A DNA stretch of 64,000 nt, from positions 16,452 to 80,451 of the forward strand of contig NZ_JASOKT010000010.1 in the NCBI RefSeq assembly GCF_030216305.1. The letters run 5' to 3'. Position numbers and translations under genes: made by a program. The notes beneath the pieces are model-generated. The model saw nothing but the letters and a program-made list of their open reading frames with translations. It ran no database searches and was not told the DNA's origin. How positions within the stretch are numbered: the first letter of the stretch is position 1; every line of letters starts with the position of its first letter. Source of the stretch: Actinotignum timonense (GTDB taxonomy: Bacteria; Actinomycetota; Actinomycetes; Actinomycetales; Actinomycetaceae). Positions 27,017-36,681 of this stretch are shown in pieces.

Positions 27017-27679
27017 ATGACGGGCGCGAATACGGCGGGCACCGAGGCGGTGAGCATCGCTGCGGCAAGCGTCGCGGACCTGAGCCGGCCGGCCGATGAG
27101 CTCGCCCCGCTGCTACTGGGCGCGATGATAGGCGACGGCACCGTGGCGGTGCGCCTGACCGAGGTGGAAGCCTACCTCGGGGCGAGCGATCCGGCCTCGC
27201 ATGCTTTCGCCGGGCCCACCCCGCGCGCCCGGGTCATGTTCGGGCCACCCGCCCACCTCTATGTCTATCTCAGCTACGGCATCCATCGCATCGGCAATAT
27301 CGTCTGCGGGGCGGATGGCCAGGCCAGCGCGGTACTTTTGCGCGCCGGCGAGGTCGTGGCCGGGCTGGAGGAAGCCCTGATGCGCCGGACTCGGCCAGGC
27401 GCCGCTCCGCCCGCGCGCCAGGCCCTGGCGCGCGGGCCGGGCAACTTGGGCCAGGTGCTAGCTTTGGATACCTCCATGAGCGGGCTGCCGCTGACGGTGC
27501 GGGATACGGATGGCGGGGTGCTCGCTCCCGCCGGATTGGCGGGGCGGGCGCTGTGGCTGGAGTTGCCGCCGGCGCCGCTGCCCTACCGGGCGGGTCCCCG
27601 CATCGGGATTTCCCGAAATAAAGAGGCACCGTTGCGCTTCTGGCTGCCCGGGGATCCCACCGTCAGCGGGCGGCGCTGA
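27017..27679 (+). CDS. 3-methyladenine DNA glycosylase (AAG/MPG family)
   Basis: A 220-residue DNA repair enzyme that removes alkylated purines. Family motifs are LLGAMIGDGTVAVRLTEVEA with catalytic Glu and YLGASDPASHAF, MFGPPAHLYVYLSYGIH, and GPGNLGQVL. GGGAGGGGT lies just before the ATG. Its last 17 bases overlap the convergent pullulanase gene, so the two genes end tail to tail. Confidence 0.92.
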   Translation: MTGANTAGTEAVSIAAASVADLSRPADELAPLLLGAMIGDGTVAVRLTEVEAYLGASDPASHAFAGPTPRARVMFGPPAHLYVYLSYGIHRIGNIVCGADGQASAVLLRAGEVVAGLEEALMRRTRPGAAPPARQALARGPGNLGQVLALDTSMSGLPLTVRDTDGGVLAPAGLAGRALWLELPPAPLPYRAGPRIGISRNKEAPLRFWLPGDPTVSGRR

Positions 27680-30425
27680 GCAGGAAGACCGCGACGGAGC
27701 GCGCTGGCACAGTAACGGTGCCGCTGATAAGCGTGGCGGCGCGAACTGCGTCGTCGTACCCATAACGCTGAATGGGCGAAAGCTCATAGGTTTCCGTGAC
27801 GCCCTCAATTTTTTCCGTGATGGGGCGCGGGGAGGCGTTGAAGGCGATGATGATGCCGTCGAGCTGCGGATCGATATCCGGGCCGGCGGTGTCGTCGATG
27901 CGCATGATGATGAGGCCGGGGGTGGCGCCTGGCCCACCGTTGGGGAAACTCACTTTCGCGCGGATGAGATCCGCGCTTCCCAGGGTGATGAGCGGGCTGG
28001 AATGGCGCAGGCGCAGCAGGTCGCGGGCGATGGCTTCCGTGCGGGCAATCTGTTCCGGGCTGGGGCGCAGTTCGGGGCGCGCCAGCAGCGGCCGGATGAC
28101 CGGCCAGGATGCTTCGTTGCGGCTGGCGGGCGGGAGGCCCACCCCGAAATTATTGCTCTGCCCGGAGAAATCCAGGCGGTTGAAATGGTCCCCGGAATTG
28201 TAGGAATCCCGGTCCAGGGACTTCGAGCGGAGCAGCTCGGTGCCCGCGTGCCAGAAAGCCGGCGCCTGGCCGAGCGCCACCGTGGCCAGGGAGAGCAGCG
28301 CCATTCGGATGCGGTCATCGGTGCTCAGGGAGAGCGGCAGTTTGTAGGCGCCACTATCCCACAGGGTTTCGTTATCGTGCGCGTCCACGTAGTTGACGGC
28401 TTCCTGGGGTTGGGAGGCGAAACCGGCGGGCCGCCCGCCGTAATCCAGCTCAGCGCCGCTTTTCCACTCCCCGGTGTGGGTGCGGAAGCGAAAATCGCGC
28501 AGGGCCCCGGCCAGGGAGAGTTTGACCAGGTCGGTGGCGTGCCCGAGGCGTGCGCGATTCTCCTGCGGAGAACACGGGCTGTGGCCATTCGGGTCGGTGA
28601 ACAGACCGGTGCCGTAGCCCTGGTGGTGGCGTTTATCGGAATCGAAAGGCCCGCCGCCGTGGACGGCATCGCGCAGGCGATCATTGAAGGCCCCGATCCC
28701 GGTGCCGTTCAGCTCCAGCTGGGTGGCCTGGCGGAACCGCGTGTTATCGGCCACCTCCCCGAAATTCCAGCCCTCCCCGTAGAGGTAGATACGCGCGCCG
28801 TCGATACCGTCGCGCTCCACCGTGAGGGCATCGAGAGCTGCCCGCACCGCCTCCATATTTGCCCGCGTATGGTGGCCCATGAGGTCGAAACGGAAACCGT
28901 CCACGCGATAGTGCTTGGCCCACAGCACCACCGCATCGACCATGAGTTTTTCCGCCATGAGATTTTCGGTCGCCACATTCGGGCAGCACGTCGACGTTGC
29001 GACGGCACCGCGCGCGTCCAGCCGGTAATAATAACCGGGCACCACTTTATCGAGGACAGAGGCCGGCGCCCCGCCCGCTGCGGCCGTGTGGTTGTAGACC
29101 TGATCTAGTACGACGCCGAGGCCAGCCGCATGCAGCCCTCCCACCATGGCACGGAACTCTTCGATGCGCGCCCCGCCATTGGGCTCCACCGCGTAGCTAC
29201 CTTCCGGTGCCAGGTAGTGGAACGGATCGTAGCCCCAGTTATAGGCATCGGAATCCGCCACCGCGCTCACGGCCTGCTGCTGGGCCGGGGAATCCGGGGC
29301 GGCCGGCGGGATCTGCGGGATCTTCTGGTTCTCGGGGCGTTCGGGAATGGTGGCAATATCAAAGGTGGGGAGGAGGTGCACGGTGGTCATCCCGGCTTCC
29401 GCCAGGGCGCGCAGGTGGCGCATCCCGGCCGAGTCCGGCAGCGTGAACGCACCGTATTTTCCGCGCAGGTGCTCGGGAACGGTGGGATCCGACATTGAAA
29501 AATCACGCACATGCAGCTCGTAAATGGTGTGGGCGGCCGGGTTGGTGAGGGTGCGCTGCGGGGCGGTGCGCCAGATTTCTGGCTGGTAGGCCGGGTCGTT
29601 CAGATCCACGAAGACGGCGCGCTCGGAATCCACCGTGAGGGCCACCGCGTAGGGGTCGGTCACCCGGTAAGTCACCACGGTGCCCGCCCGGGGTTCCACA
29701 ACCTCGACCTCGAAAAGATAGCTGGCGTTCTTCCAGGCCGGGGTGCCATGCACGTGCCAGATACCCAGCTCATCGCGGGTCATGGCGTGCGTGGTGGTGC
29801 GCGAGGCGGCGGTGCGGGTGGCGTCGCGCGCGGCGGCGGTGCACGCAGCGGCGCCAGTGACGGGGCCAGCGGGCCCCGCACCAGCGCCGTCGCCCGCACC
29901 CGTCACCACAATACGAACCTGGCGGGCGGTGGGCGCCCACAGCGCCACCGCGGGCGTATCCCCATTCCACGTAACCCCGAGGCGCGCCTGGCGGGCACCC
30001 GCATAAAGATCATCAATCATCCCGGCGATCTGCACCCCGGTCAGGGCGCTCAGTTCACCGGCACCAGTGTGGCGCGCCACCAGGAGCTGCCCGCGCAGGG
30101 CCTCGCGCAGCTGGTGGGACGGCACGCCGCTCAGGCGCAGCGCGGCATAGCCGGCCAGATGAGCGCGCGTGGGAATGGCCGCGGCCGGGATACCTCCCGG
30201 GTCCGCCGTGAGGGCGCAAAGCCGCTTGACGCCGAGCTGTTCTGCGCGCCTATCGCCACGCGCACTGCCCCCGAGCACCCCAGCCCCATCCGGGCAGGCC
30301 CACAGCTCAAAGCTGTCGCCCTCCGCGATCTGCTCCGCGGGCCAGGCAATCAACGAGCGGTTAACCGATTGCGCGAGGAACTCCCCCGAGCCGAAAAGCG
30401 CCTCAGAACTCCAGTGGTGGGTCAT
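27663..30425 (-). CDS. pulA: Type I pullulanase (debranching enzyme, cytoplasmic)
   Basis: A 920-residue GH13 enzyme that cleaves α-1,6 branch bonds in glycogen-derived dextrins or pullulan. The pullulanase hallmark YNWGYDPFHYLAPEGSYA is at about residue 393. Catalytic regions follow in order: VVLDQVYNHT, DGFRFDLMGHH (nucleophile Asp, about 513), YLYGEGWNFGE (acid/base Glu, about 550) and YVDAHDNETLWD (about 683). N-terminal β-domains precede the barrel. No signal peptide is seen, so it should act inside the cell. The start at 30425 has AGGAG 8 bases upstream; the frame is open 28 codons further. It ends overlapping the DNA glycosylase gene. Confidence 0.94.
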   Translation of the reverse strand: MTHHWSSEALFGSGEFLAQSVNRSLIAWPAEQIAEGDSFELWACPDGAGVLGGSARGDRRAEQLGVKRLCALTADPGGIPAAAIPTRAHLAGYAALRLSGVPSHQLREALRGQLLVARHTGAGELSALTGVQIAGMIDDLYAGARQARLGVTWNGDTPAVALWAPTARQVRIVVTGAGDGAGAGPAGPVTGAAACTAAARDATRTAASRTTTHAMTRDELGIWHVHGTPAWKNASYLFEVEVVEPRAGTVVTYRVTDPYAVALTVDSERAVFVDLNDPAYQPEIWRTAPQRTLTNPAAHTIYELHVRDFSMSDPTVPEHLRGKYGAFTLPDSAGMRHLRALAEAGMTTVHLLPTFDIATIPERPENQKIPQIPPAAPDSPAQQQAVSAVADSDAYNWGYDPFHYLAPEGSYAVEPNGGARIEEFRAMVGGLHAAGLGVVLDQVYNHTAAAGGAPASVLDKVVPGYYYRLDARGAVATSTCCPNVATENLMAEKLMVDAVVLWAKHYRVDGFRFDLMGHHTRANMEAVRAALDALTVERDGIDGARIYLYGEGWNFGEVADNTRFRQATQLELNGTGIGAFNDRLRDAVHGGGPFDSDKRHHQGYGTGLFTDPNGHSPCSPQENRARLGHATDLVKLSLAGALRDFRFRTHTGEWKSGAELDYGGRPAGFASQPQEAVNYVDAHDNETLWDSGAYKLPLSLSTDDRIRMALLSLATVALGQAPAFWHAGTELLRSKSLDRDSYNSGDHFNRLDFSGQSNNFGVGLPPASRNEASWPVIRPLLARPELRPSPEQIARTEAIARDLLRLRHSSPLITLGSADLIRAKVSFPNGGPGATPGLIIMRIDDTAGPDIDPQLDGIIIAFNASPRPITEKIEGVTETYELSPIQRYGYDDAVRAATLISGTVTVPARSVAVFLLSAAR

Positions 30426-30611
30426 GGTGATCTCCTGTGATCGGCAAAATGGGAGCGGTGCGGATACGCGCGGGGACGGTGCGTGAACGGCGCCCGTAGG
30501 GAGGGGCAATGCGCGGCCAGTTTATCCGGTGGCAGAACTCACTCACAAGGTGAACGCATATCCGCACCGCCCACCCCAGGAATTAATATGGGCGGCGAGG
30601 AGGTATCCGAT

Positions 30612-31067
30612 ATGACATCCGAATCCGAATCTGCGCCCCGCCTGGTGGTGGGCGCGGCCCTCGTCGCCGACCTCACCAATCCCAGCGGCGTGCTGGCCAC
30701 CCAGCGTTCCTACCCTGAATGGGCGGACGGCCTGTGGGAATTCCCCGGCGGCAAAGTGGAACCCGGGGAAACCTCGCGCGAGGCCCTGCACCGGGAGATT
30801 TCCGAGGAGCTAGGCTGCGGTATTGATATCGGCCGGCAACTGGCCAACCCCGATAGCCCGGACGGCTCCTGGGACCTGAGTTCCGGGGAGCATAACGCCG
30901 GGTTGCGGATGATGGTGTGGCTGGCGCGGCCCTTCGGGGAGATCACCCTGGGCCCGGCGCACCGCGATGCCCGCGTCCTCACCGCCGCGGAGCTCGATAG
31001 CGTGAAGTGGCTGCCCGGCGATATTCAGATTCTGCCCGTGCTGCGCGCCGCCCTGAGTGGGCGCTAG
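30612..31067 (+). CDS. Nudix hydrolase (MutT-like)
   Basis: A 151-residue nucleotide pyrophosphohydrolase with a complete Nudix box, GGKVEPGETSREALHREI followed by SEELG (about residues 43-65), matching GX5EX7REUXEEXGU. Size and the N-terminal VVGAALVADLTNPSGVLATQ suggest a MutT/CTP-pyrophosphohydrolase type that cleans the nucleotide pool. GAGGAGG 8 bases upstream fixes the start at 30612 rather than at the in-frame ATG 30483. It is divergent from pulA. Confidence 0.9.
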   Translation: MTSESESAPRLVVGAALVADLTNPSGVLATQRSYPEWADGLWEFPGGKVEPGETSREALHREISEELGCGIDIGRQLANPDSPDGSWDLSSGEHNAGLRMMVWLARPFGEITLGPAHRDARVLTAAELDSVKWLPGDIQILPVLRAALSGR

Positions 31068-31186
31068 CCGAAGGCCACGGCGGGGCCACGTAGGGCAGGC
31101 TTCCTAGCTGCGCCGTCGTACCTAAGATGACGCACGGCGCGCGGTGCCGTAACCTAGGAGGACAATCCCCAGCACAAGGAGTACGC

Positions 31187-31984
31187 ATGAAACACGGCGC
31201 GCACGGCCCGGCGCGATGGCCGCTGTATTTCTTGCTTTTCGCCGCTGCCGTTCTCGCGGGCGTGCTCGCCCTGGTGGGGGTTTCGTATTTTTCTGGCGAC
31301 GACGCCGCCGCACCGGCGCCCACCGCCGCCGGTTCCGAACCCGGGCGCAGCGCCTCCGCTGATCTCACCCAGCTGCGCGAACAGGTCCACGACTTGCGCT
31401 CGGGCTCCTGCCCGAATCCGGAGAGCGCGGCGGCAACCCTGGCTGATTACGCCACCGCGGCGGCCGCGGGCGGCACCTATAGCGCGGAGGCCCCGCTGCT
31501 CACCGAGGCCCTGCGGACCCTCTCCTCCAGCTGCGGGGCCGAATACACCCTGAGCTTGAGCACGGCGCTCGGCGATATTGCCGCCCCGGCGGATTTCCAA
31601 TCGTTCGCGGCCTCGCGCCAGTGGTGGAAACTGGTGCGGCCCGCCCCGCCGGAGGCCACCCGGCTGGAATCTTTCACCACCCCGATGAATAACGTGCGCT
31701 GCTCCCTCGACGAAAAAGCCGCCAATTGCACGATTTTCACCTACGACTATGTGTCGCCGCCCGGCTGCGAAGGCGAACCGGCCAATTACACCGTGGGCCT
31801 GACGGGCACCACCACCGCCGGGTGTTCCACCCAGGTGAGCACCGCCAAAGAAGTGCCCTACGGCAGCGTGGTGGCCGCGCACGGTTTCGCCTGCACCGCC
31901 GACCAATACGCCGGGATTTCCTGCTGGTCAGAGCTGACCGGCCACGGGTTTACGGTGCGGCGAGCCGCCGAAGAAGTGTTCTAG
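31187..31984 (+). CDS. Membrane-anchored, cysteine-rich exported protein (DUF6636-like C-terminus)
   Basis: A 265-residue protein with one N-terminal membrane helix (PLYFLLFAAAVLAGVLALVGV) and an extracytoplasmic part. The first half (about 40-150) is helical with two Cys. The second half carries FTTPMNNVRCSL, NCTIFTYDY, SPPGCEG, GFACTADQ and SCWSELTGHGFTV, which resembles the DUF6636-type domain of actinobacterial exported proteins (TPxxNVxC … C … C … TGHGF). Its cysteines probably form disulfides. AAGGAG precedes the ATG at 31187. Function unknown. Confidence 0.72.
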   Translation: MKHGAHGPARWPLYFLLFAAAVLAGVLALVGVSYFSGDDAAAPAPTAAGSEPGRSASADLTQLREQVHDLRSGSCPNPESAAATLADYATAAAAGGTYSAEAPLLTEALRTLSSSCGAEYTLSLSTALGDIAAPADFQSFAASRQWWKLVRPAPPEATRLESFTTPMNNVRCSLDEKAANCTIFTYDYVSPPGCEGEPANYTVGLTGTTTAGCSTQVSTAKEVPYGSVVAAHGFACTADQYAGISCWSELTGHGFTVRRAAEEVF

Positions 31985-32052
31985 CTGGCGCGGCGCTTGT
32001 TGGTACGCGGCACGTGTGGGGCGGCCGCACCGTTGGTCTAGTTGGCGCGGCG

Positions 32053-33165
32053 TTAGCTGCTGCGTTCGCCGAGCGCGCGCACGGCCGCGAGCACCCGCGT
32101 GCTGCCTTCCGGCTCGGCCACGCTGATGCGCACGCCCTCGCCGAGCACCCGCACCAGCACCCCGGCATCCATGCAAGCATCTTCGAAACGCGCGGCGCTC
32201 ACCCCGTGCCGGTCCAGTTCCGCCGCCGAAACCCACAGGAAATTCGCGTGCGAGGTGGGCGTGTGCCAGCCGGCCGCCGCGAGCTGGGTGGCCAGCTCAT
32301 CGCGGGCGCCGGCGAGCTGCGCGGCGCGTTCCAGCACGGTATCCGCTTCGGTGAGCGCCGCCTGGCCGGCCACCTGAGCGAGGCGATTGATGCCGAAAGG
32401 CGTGGCGATACGGCGCAGCGGCTCGGCCAGCGCGGGGCTGGTGAGCAGGTAGCCCAGCCGCAGCCCGGCCAGCGCAAAAGCCTTGGAAAACGTGCGCGCC
32501 ACCGCCACATTCGGGTACTGGCGCGCGAGTTCCTTCCCATTTTGTACGACGGCGCGGCTCGCCTGGCTCTCACCTACCGCGGGAGCGAAGTGAATATAGG
32601 CCTCGTCGAGAAGCACCGGGATGCGGGCGGGAACCTTGGCCAGGAAGCTAGCCAGCTCGGCGTGCGGGATGGTGGTGCCGGTGGGATTATTGGGCGAACA
32701 CAGGAGGATGGCGCGAGTATTTTCCGTGATGGCGGCGGCCATCGCTTCCAGGTCATGGGTGCCATCCGCGCGCAGCGGCACGCCTACGAAGCGCCCGCCC
32801 GCGGCGATGGTGGCGATGGGGTAGGCCTCGAAGGAGCGCCACGGGCTGACTACGTCGCCACCCGGGGTGACCACGGCTTGCAAGAATTTTTCGATGAGGG
32901 CGGTGGAGCCGTTGCCCACCACAATGCCGGCCGGATCCCAATTCTCGTAGGCCGCGAGCGCGGCGGTGAGCTGCGCGCAGGACATATCGGGATAGCGGTT
33001 GAGTTCCCCGCCCTGAGCGACCGCGGCCGCGAGCGCGGCGGCCACCGCCGGGGTGGGCGGGAAGGGAACTTCGTTGCTGGAGAGTTTGACGCTATCGGCG
33101 TTGCGGGGGCGTTTCCCGGCAACGTAACTGGGCAGATCGGCTAATTCGGGGCGGAACCATTGCAT
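32053..33165 (-). CDS. hisC: Histidinol-phosphate aminotransferase-type enzyme
   Basis: A 370-residue PLP-dependent class I/II aminotransferase. It begins FRPELADLPSYVAGKRP and has KLSSNEVPFPP, NPTGTTIP, VLLDEAYIHF and the PLP-lysine motif ARTFSKAFALAGLRLGYL (Lys in SKAF). This set is typical of HisC, which converts imidazole-acetol phosphate to histidinol phosphate; members of the group also act on aromatic amino acids. No other his gene is nearby, so the aromatic role is possible. The start at 33165 is chosen by family alignment; only a weak AGAAG precedes it. Confidence 0.85.
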   Translation of the reverse strand: MQWFRPELADLPSYVAGKRPRNADSVKLSSNEVPFPPTPAVAAALAAAVAQGGELNRYPDMSCAQLTAALAAYENWDPAGIVVGNGSTALIEKFLQAVVTPGGDVVSPWRSFEAYPIATIAAGGRFVGVPLRADGTHDLEAMAAAITENTRAILLCSPNNPTGTTIPHAELASFLAKVPARIPVLLDEAYIHFAPAVGESQASRAVVQNGKELARQYPNVAVARTFSKAFALAGLRLGYLLTSPALAEPLRRIATPFGINRLAQVAGQAALTEADTVLERAAQLAGARDELATQLAAAGWHTPTSHANFLWVSAAELDRHGVSAARFEDACMDAGVLVRVLGEGVRISVAEPEGSTRVLAAVRALGERSS

Positions 33166-33304
33166 TCTTCTATTGTGCACCATCACCGCGAGCCACCCCG
33201 GGGCCGTTCCGCGCCGCCGCACCGTCGCGCCGTCCCATCCCGTCCGCCCGCGCCGTTATCCGGAACGGTGCGCCGCCCGGCGCGGGGCGCCGTAGGATGC
33301 GGGT

Positions 33305-34147
33305 ATGGAGACCTTTGTGAAAACCGGCGACCCGGCTGAGATCTGGGGTGAGGCGCTCTCGCTGGCGGAGCTGGCCGAGGCGACGCCGCATGGCGGGGCG
33401 CCCGTTGTGCCCCTCCTGTCCACCGCCGCGGATCACGACCGCGGTGTTATTCGTGAAGAACGCTTACGCTCCGTGCGCCCCACCGCGGTGGCCGCGCGGG
33501 AATTCGGGGCGCGCCTGGCCCACACTCACGCCTGGGATCCCACCGGGCATCGGATTTTCGGGCAGGCTCCCGGTGGCGCGGCTGCTCCCTCCAACGCGGC
33601 TCCGTCCACGGCTGACCGCTCCCGCCGGATCCGGCTGGGCTCCTGGGATTTGCCGGTGGTTCCCGCCGATTTCCCCGCCCGCAGCTTCGGAGAGTTTTAC
33701 GCCGAGGATCGCATCGAGCCCTACCTGGGCCCCGCCCGCGACAACTGTGCGTTGGATGCGAGCGGCACCCACGCCCTGGAGCATTTATGCGAGCGCCTGC
33801 GCGACGGCGATTTCGATTCACCTCAGCCGGCCCTGGTGCACAGCCCGGCCGCCCTGCTCCACGGTGATTTATGGAGTGGCAATGTGATGTGGACGGAGCT
33901 CGGCGGGATGCTCATCGACCCGGTTTCCCACGGCGGGCACGCGGAAACCGACCTGGCCACCCTCACGGTCTTCCGCGCGCCGTTCGCGGAGGAAATCTAC
34001 GCCGGCTATAACGAGGTCTCCCCGCTGGCTTCCGGGTGGCAGCACCGCATCGGCCTGCACAGCCTCCACATCCTCATCCTTCACGCCGCGCTGTTCGGCG
34101 GTTCCTACGGCGCCGAAACGCTAAGCGCCGCCCGGCCCTATCTCTAG
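33305..34147 (+). CDS. Fructosamine/ketosamine-3-kinase family protein
   Basis: A 280-residue member of the fructosamine kinase group of the APH-like kinase fold, which phosphorylates sugar adducts on proteins so that they detach. Visible parts are FVKTGDP near the start, FGARLAHTH, and the catalytic loop LLHGDLWSGNVMW (Asp and Asn), followed by the metal-binding LIDPVSHGGHAETDLA. Length and motifs are normal for bacterial homologues. Confidence 0.87.
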   Translation: METFVKTGDPAEIWGEALSLAELAEATPHGGAPVVPLLSTAADHDRGVIREERLRSVRPTAVAAREFGARLAHTHAWDPTGHRIFGQAPGGAAAPSNAAPSTADRSRRIRLGSWDLPVVPADFPARSFGEFYAEDRIEPYLGPARDNCALDASGTHALEHLCERLRDGDFDSPQPALVHSPAALLHGDLWSGNVMWTELGGMLIDPVSHGGHAETDLATLTVFRAPFAEEIYAGYNEVSPLASGWQHRIGLHSLHILILHAALFGGSYGAETLSAARPYL

Positions 34148-34252
34148 TTCTGCCAGCCGGACGTGCATTCCCAGCCACCAACGGGCACCGGACGCAGCGG
34201 TATACGCCCGCACGGTTCTGCCAGCCGGGCGCGGATCTGCCAGAATAGAGCC

Positions 34253-35707
34253 ATGAGTGAGCAGCGCGCGCCAGAACCAGCTTCCGAATCCACCGCCGTC
34301 CCGAATATTTCCGGGCCGCTATCCCCCTTAGATGGCCGCTACGCCAGCGCCACCGCCCCGCTCCAGCCTTACCTGTGCGAGGCCGCGCTCAACCGCTACC
34401 GGATTCACGTGGAAGTCGAATGGTTGATTTTCCTGTGCGAACGCGCGGTGATTGCCGGGGTGGGGGCGTTGCCCGGCAGCGCCGTCGTATATTTGCGGTC
34501 ACTTCCTGAAAAGTTCGACGACGCCGCGGCACGCGAGCTGGCCACCATTGAGGCGGAAACACGGCACGATGTCAAGGCTGTCGAATACTTCATCAAGAAG
34601 CGCATGGACGCTGGCGGGCTGGGCCACCTGCGCGAAATGGTGCATATTTTCTGCACCTCGGAGGATATTAATAGCCTGGCCTGGGCGCTGGGCGTGCGCG
34701 ATGCGGTGCGCCGCTGCTGGTTGCCGCGCGCCTGGGGCCTGGTTTCTGATTTGAGCGAGCTGGCCCGCACCCACGCGGAGCTTCCCATGCTTGCCCATAC
34801 GCACGGGCAGCCGGCCTCGCCCACCACCGTTGGCAAAGAGCTTGCCGTTTTCGCGCACCGCCTGCACCGTTCCCTGCGCCGGGTGGAAGTCGCCGAATAT
34901 TATGGGAAATTCTCCGGGGCCACCGGGACTTTCTCCGCGCACGCCACCGCTATTCCGGAGGTGAACTGGCCGGAACTGGCCCGCGATTTTGTGGAATCCT
35001 TAGGGCTGAGCTGGAATCCGCTCACCACCCAGATTGAGTCCTATGATGCGCTCGCCGATCTTTTCGACGATATTGCGCACGTCAATCGCATCGCCCATAA
35101 TCTCGCCACCGATATGTGGACCTATATTTCTCTGGATTATTTCCATCAGAACCTGGCGGCGCAAGGCTCGACCGGCTCCTCGACGATGCCGCATAAGGTC
35201 AATCCCATTCGTTTCGAAAATGCGGAAGCGAATCTGGAGATCAGCTCCGGGCTTTTCGGGGTACTCAGCCAGACGCTGGTGACCTCCCGGATGCAGCGCG
35301 ATCTCACCGATTCCTCCACGAAACGCAATATCGGGGTGGCGCTCGGGCATTCCTACCTGGCCCTCGATAATTTACGGCGCGGGCTGGCCGGGGTGGATCC
35401 CAATCCCGCCAAACTCGCCGCGGATCTGGACGCGAATTGGGAAGTGCTGGGCGAACCGATCCAGCAGGCCATGCGGGCTGCGGCCCTGGGTGGTGCCGAA
35501 CACCTGGAAGATCCTTATGAGCGGCTCAAGGCACTGACCCGCGGGCGGAAAGTCACCGCAGCAGATATGCGGGAATTTATTGCGGGCTTGGGTTTGCCGG
35601 GGGACGTGGAGAAACGTCTTCTTGCTCTCACCCCGGCCGGGTACACCGGCCTGGCTGCCCGCCTCGTGGATTTCCTGGAGGACACGCCCGGGACCGCAGC
35701 CAGCTAA
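34253..35707 (+). CDS. purB: Adenylosuccinate lyase
   Basis: A 484-residue enzyme of purine synthesis that removes fumarate from SAICAR and adenylosuccinate. It starts with the conserved SPLDGRYAS (about residue 24), has MLAHTHGQPASPTTVGKE, and the signature loop GSSTMPHKVNPIRFENAEAN (about 308) with the catalytic Ser. It is of the longer, E. coli-like PurB type. The start at 34253 gives a normal N-terminus; upstream codons are open but unlike the family. Just upstream a 14-bp word GTTCTGCCAGCCGG occurs twice (34147 and 34215). Confidence 0.94.
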   Translation: MSEQRAPEPASESTAVPNISGPLSPLDGRYASATAPLQPYLCEAALNRYRIHVEVEWLIFLCERAVIAGVGALPGSAVVYLRSLPEKFDDAAARELATIEAETRHDVKAVEYFIKKRMDAGGLGHLREMVHIFCTSEDINSLAWALGVRDAVRRCWLPRAWGLVSDLSELARTHAELPMLAHTHGQPASPTTVGKELAVFAHRLHRSLRRVEVAEYYGKFSGATGTFSAHATAIPEVNWPELARDFVESLGLSWNPLTTQIESYDALADLFDDIAHVNRIAHNLATDMWTYISLDYFHQNLAAQGSTGSSTMPHKVNPIRFENAEANLEISSGLFGVLSQTLVTSRMQRDLTDSSTKRNIGVALGHSYLALDNLRRGLAGVDPNPAKLAADLDANWEVLGEPIQQAMRAAALGGAEHLEDPYERLKALTRGRKVTAADMREFIAGLGLPGDVEKRLLALTPAGYTGLAARLVDFLEDTPGTAAS

Positions 35708-35811
35708 GCCTGCTAAGGTAACCGGCAGGCCGCGCGGCAGCGCGGCGGCGTCGTCGTAAAAAATACGGCATATGTGCCGCACTTCGCGGCGTTCGCAACC
35801 AGAGGAGAAGC

Positions 35812-36495
35812 GTGAACGTAGCAGCATGGACGAGCGTCCTGGCGACCGCACCGGCGCCGGGCGGTGACCCGGGCGCGATGGGCGGGATCACCGGCTGGGT
35901 GGTCAGTGTGATGGACGCTATCGGCGGGTTCGGGGCGGCGCTTCTTATTGCGCTGGAAAATATTTTCCCGCCGCTGCCCTCCGAGGTGATTTTGCCGCTG
36001 GCCGGTTTCACGGCCTCCTCGCCCACCTCGAATATGACGCTGATCGGCGCGATTCTGTGGTGTACCGCCGGGTCGCTGGCGGGGGCGTGGCTGCTGTATG
36101 GGCTGGGCGCCTGGCTCGGGCGGGAACGCACCCGCAAAATTCTGCTGTGGTTCCCGCTCACCAAACAATCCGACGTGGATAAAACCGAGGCGTGGTTCGA
36201 TAAGCACGGCAGTTGGACCGTGTTCTTCGGGCGCATGGTGCCGATTTTCCGTTCCCTTATTTCGCTTCCCGCCGGCGTGACAAATATGGGGATGCTGAAA
36301 TTTACCGCGCTGACGGCGGTGGGCTCGGCGATTTGGAATACGATTCTGATTTACGCCGGTTATCTGCTGGGCGCGAATTGGACCATCGTGGAAGATTACG
36401 TGGGGATTTTCGCGAAGATCGTGGCGGTGGTGTGCCTGGTGATCGCGGTGGGGTGGATTATTCATCGAGTGGTTGTGAACCGGCGCGGGCGTTAG
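35812..36495 (+). CDS. DedA-family membrane protein
   Basis: A 227-residue inner-membrane protein of the DedA family, whose members act in membrane lipid (undecaprenyl phosphate, phosphatidylethanolamine) translocation and support envelope homeostasis. Seen are the ENIFPPLPSEVILPLAGF re-entrant motif, GAWLGRERTRKILLW and FGRMVPIFRSLISLPAGVTNM, with the conserved Arg residues of the family, then two C-terminal helices. The start is GTG at 35812 with AGGAG 6 bases upstream. Confidence 0.9.
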   Translation: MNVAAWTSVLATAPAPGGDPGAMGGITGWVVSVMDAIGGFGAALLIALENIFPPLPSEVILPLAGFTASSPTSNMTLIGAILWCTAGSLAGAWLLYGLGAWLGRERTRKILLWFPLTKQSDVDKTEAWFDKHGSWTVFFGRMVPIFRSLISLPAGVTNMGMLKFTALTAVGSAIWNTILIYAGYLLGANWTIVEDYVGIFAKIVAVVCLVIAVGWIIHRVVVNRRGR

Positions 36496-36519
36496 AAAGT
36501 AGAACCCTCAAGCAATTTC

Positions 36520-36611
36520 GGCTCAAGGTAGCGTAGAAGTCCGGCTAAAAGTAGGATAGAAAGCCGGCTAATGGTAGCGTAGGGCATCTGCTAACGGTAG
36601 GACAGCACTGC
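36520..36611. repeat. Four degenerate 23-bp tandem repeats upstream of the R-M operon
   Basis: Units begin at 36520, 36543, 36566 and 36589, each like GGCTAAnGGTAGnnTAGAA followed by 4 variable bases. The last unit overlaps a CTGCAG site (36608-36613). The array lies 71 bases before the methyltransferase start. It has no spacers, so it is not CRISPR; it may be a regulator-binding array. Confidence 0.8.
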
Positions 36612-36681
36612 AGCAAGTGCCACTCCGGGGTATGCGAATCTGAGCGTATTTTGTGTCGGGGCCCTACGTTAGGATTGCCCC

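Noticed and set aside
36520..36611. Tandem repeats considered as a CRISPR array
   Set aside because: Units are contiguous 23-mers without unique spacers, and no cas gene is nearby.
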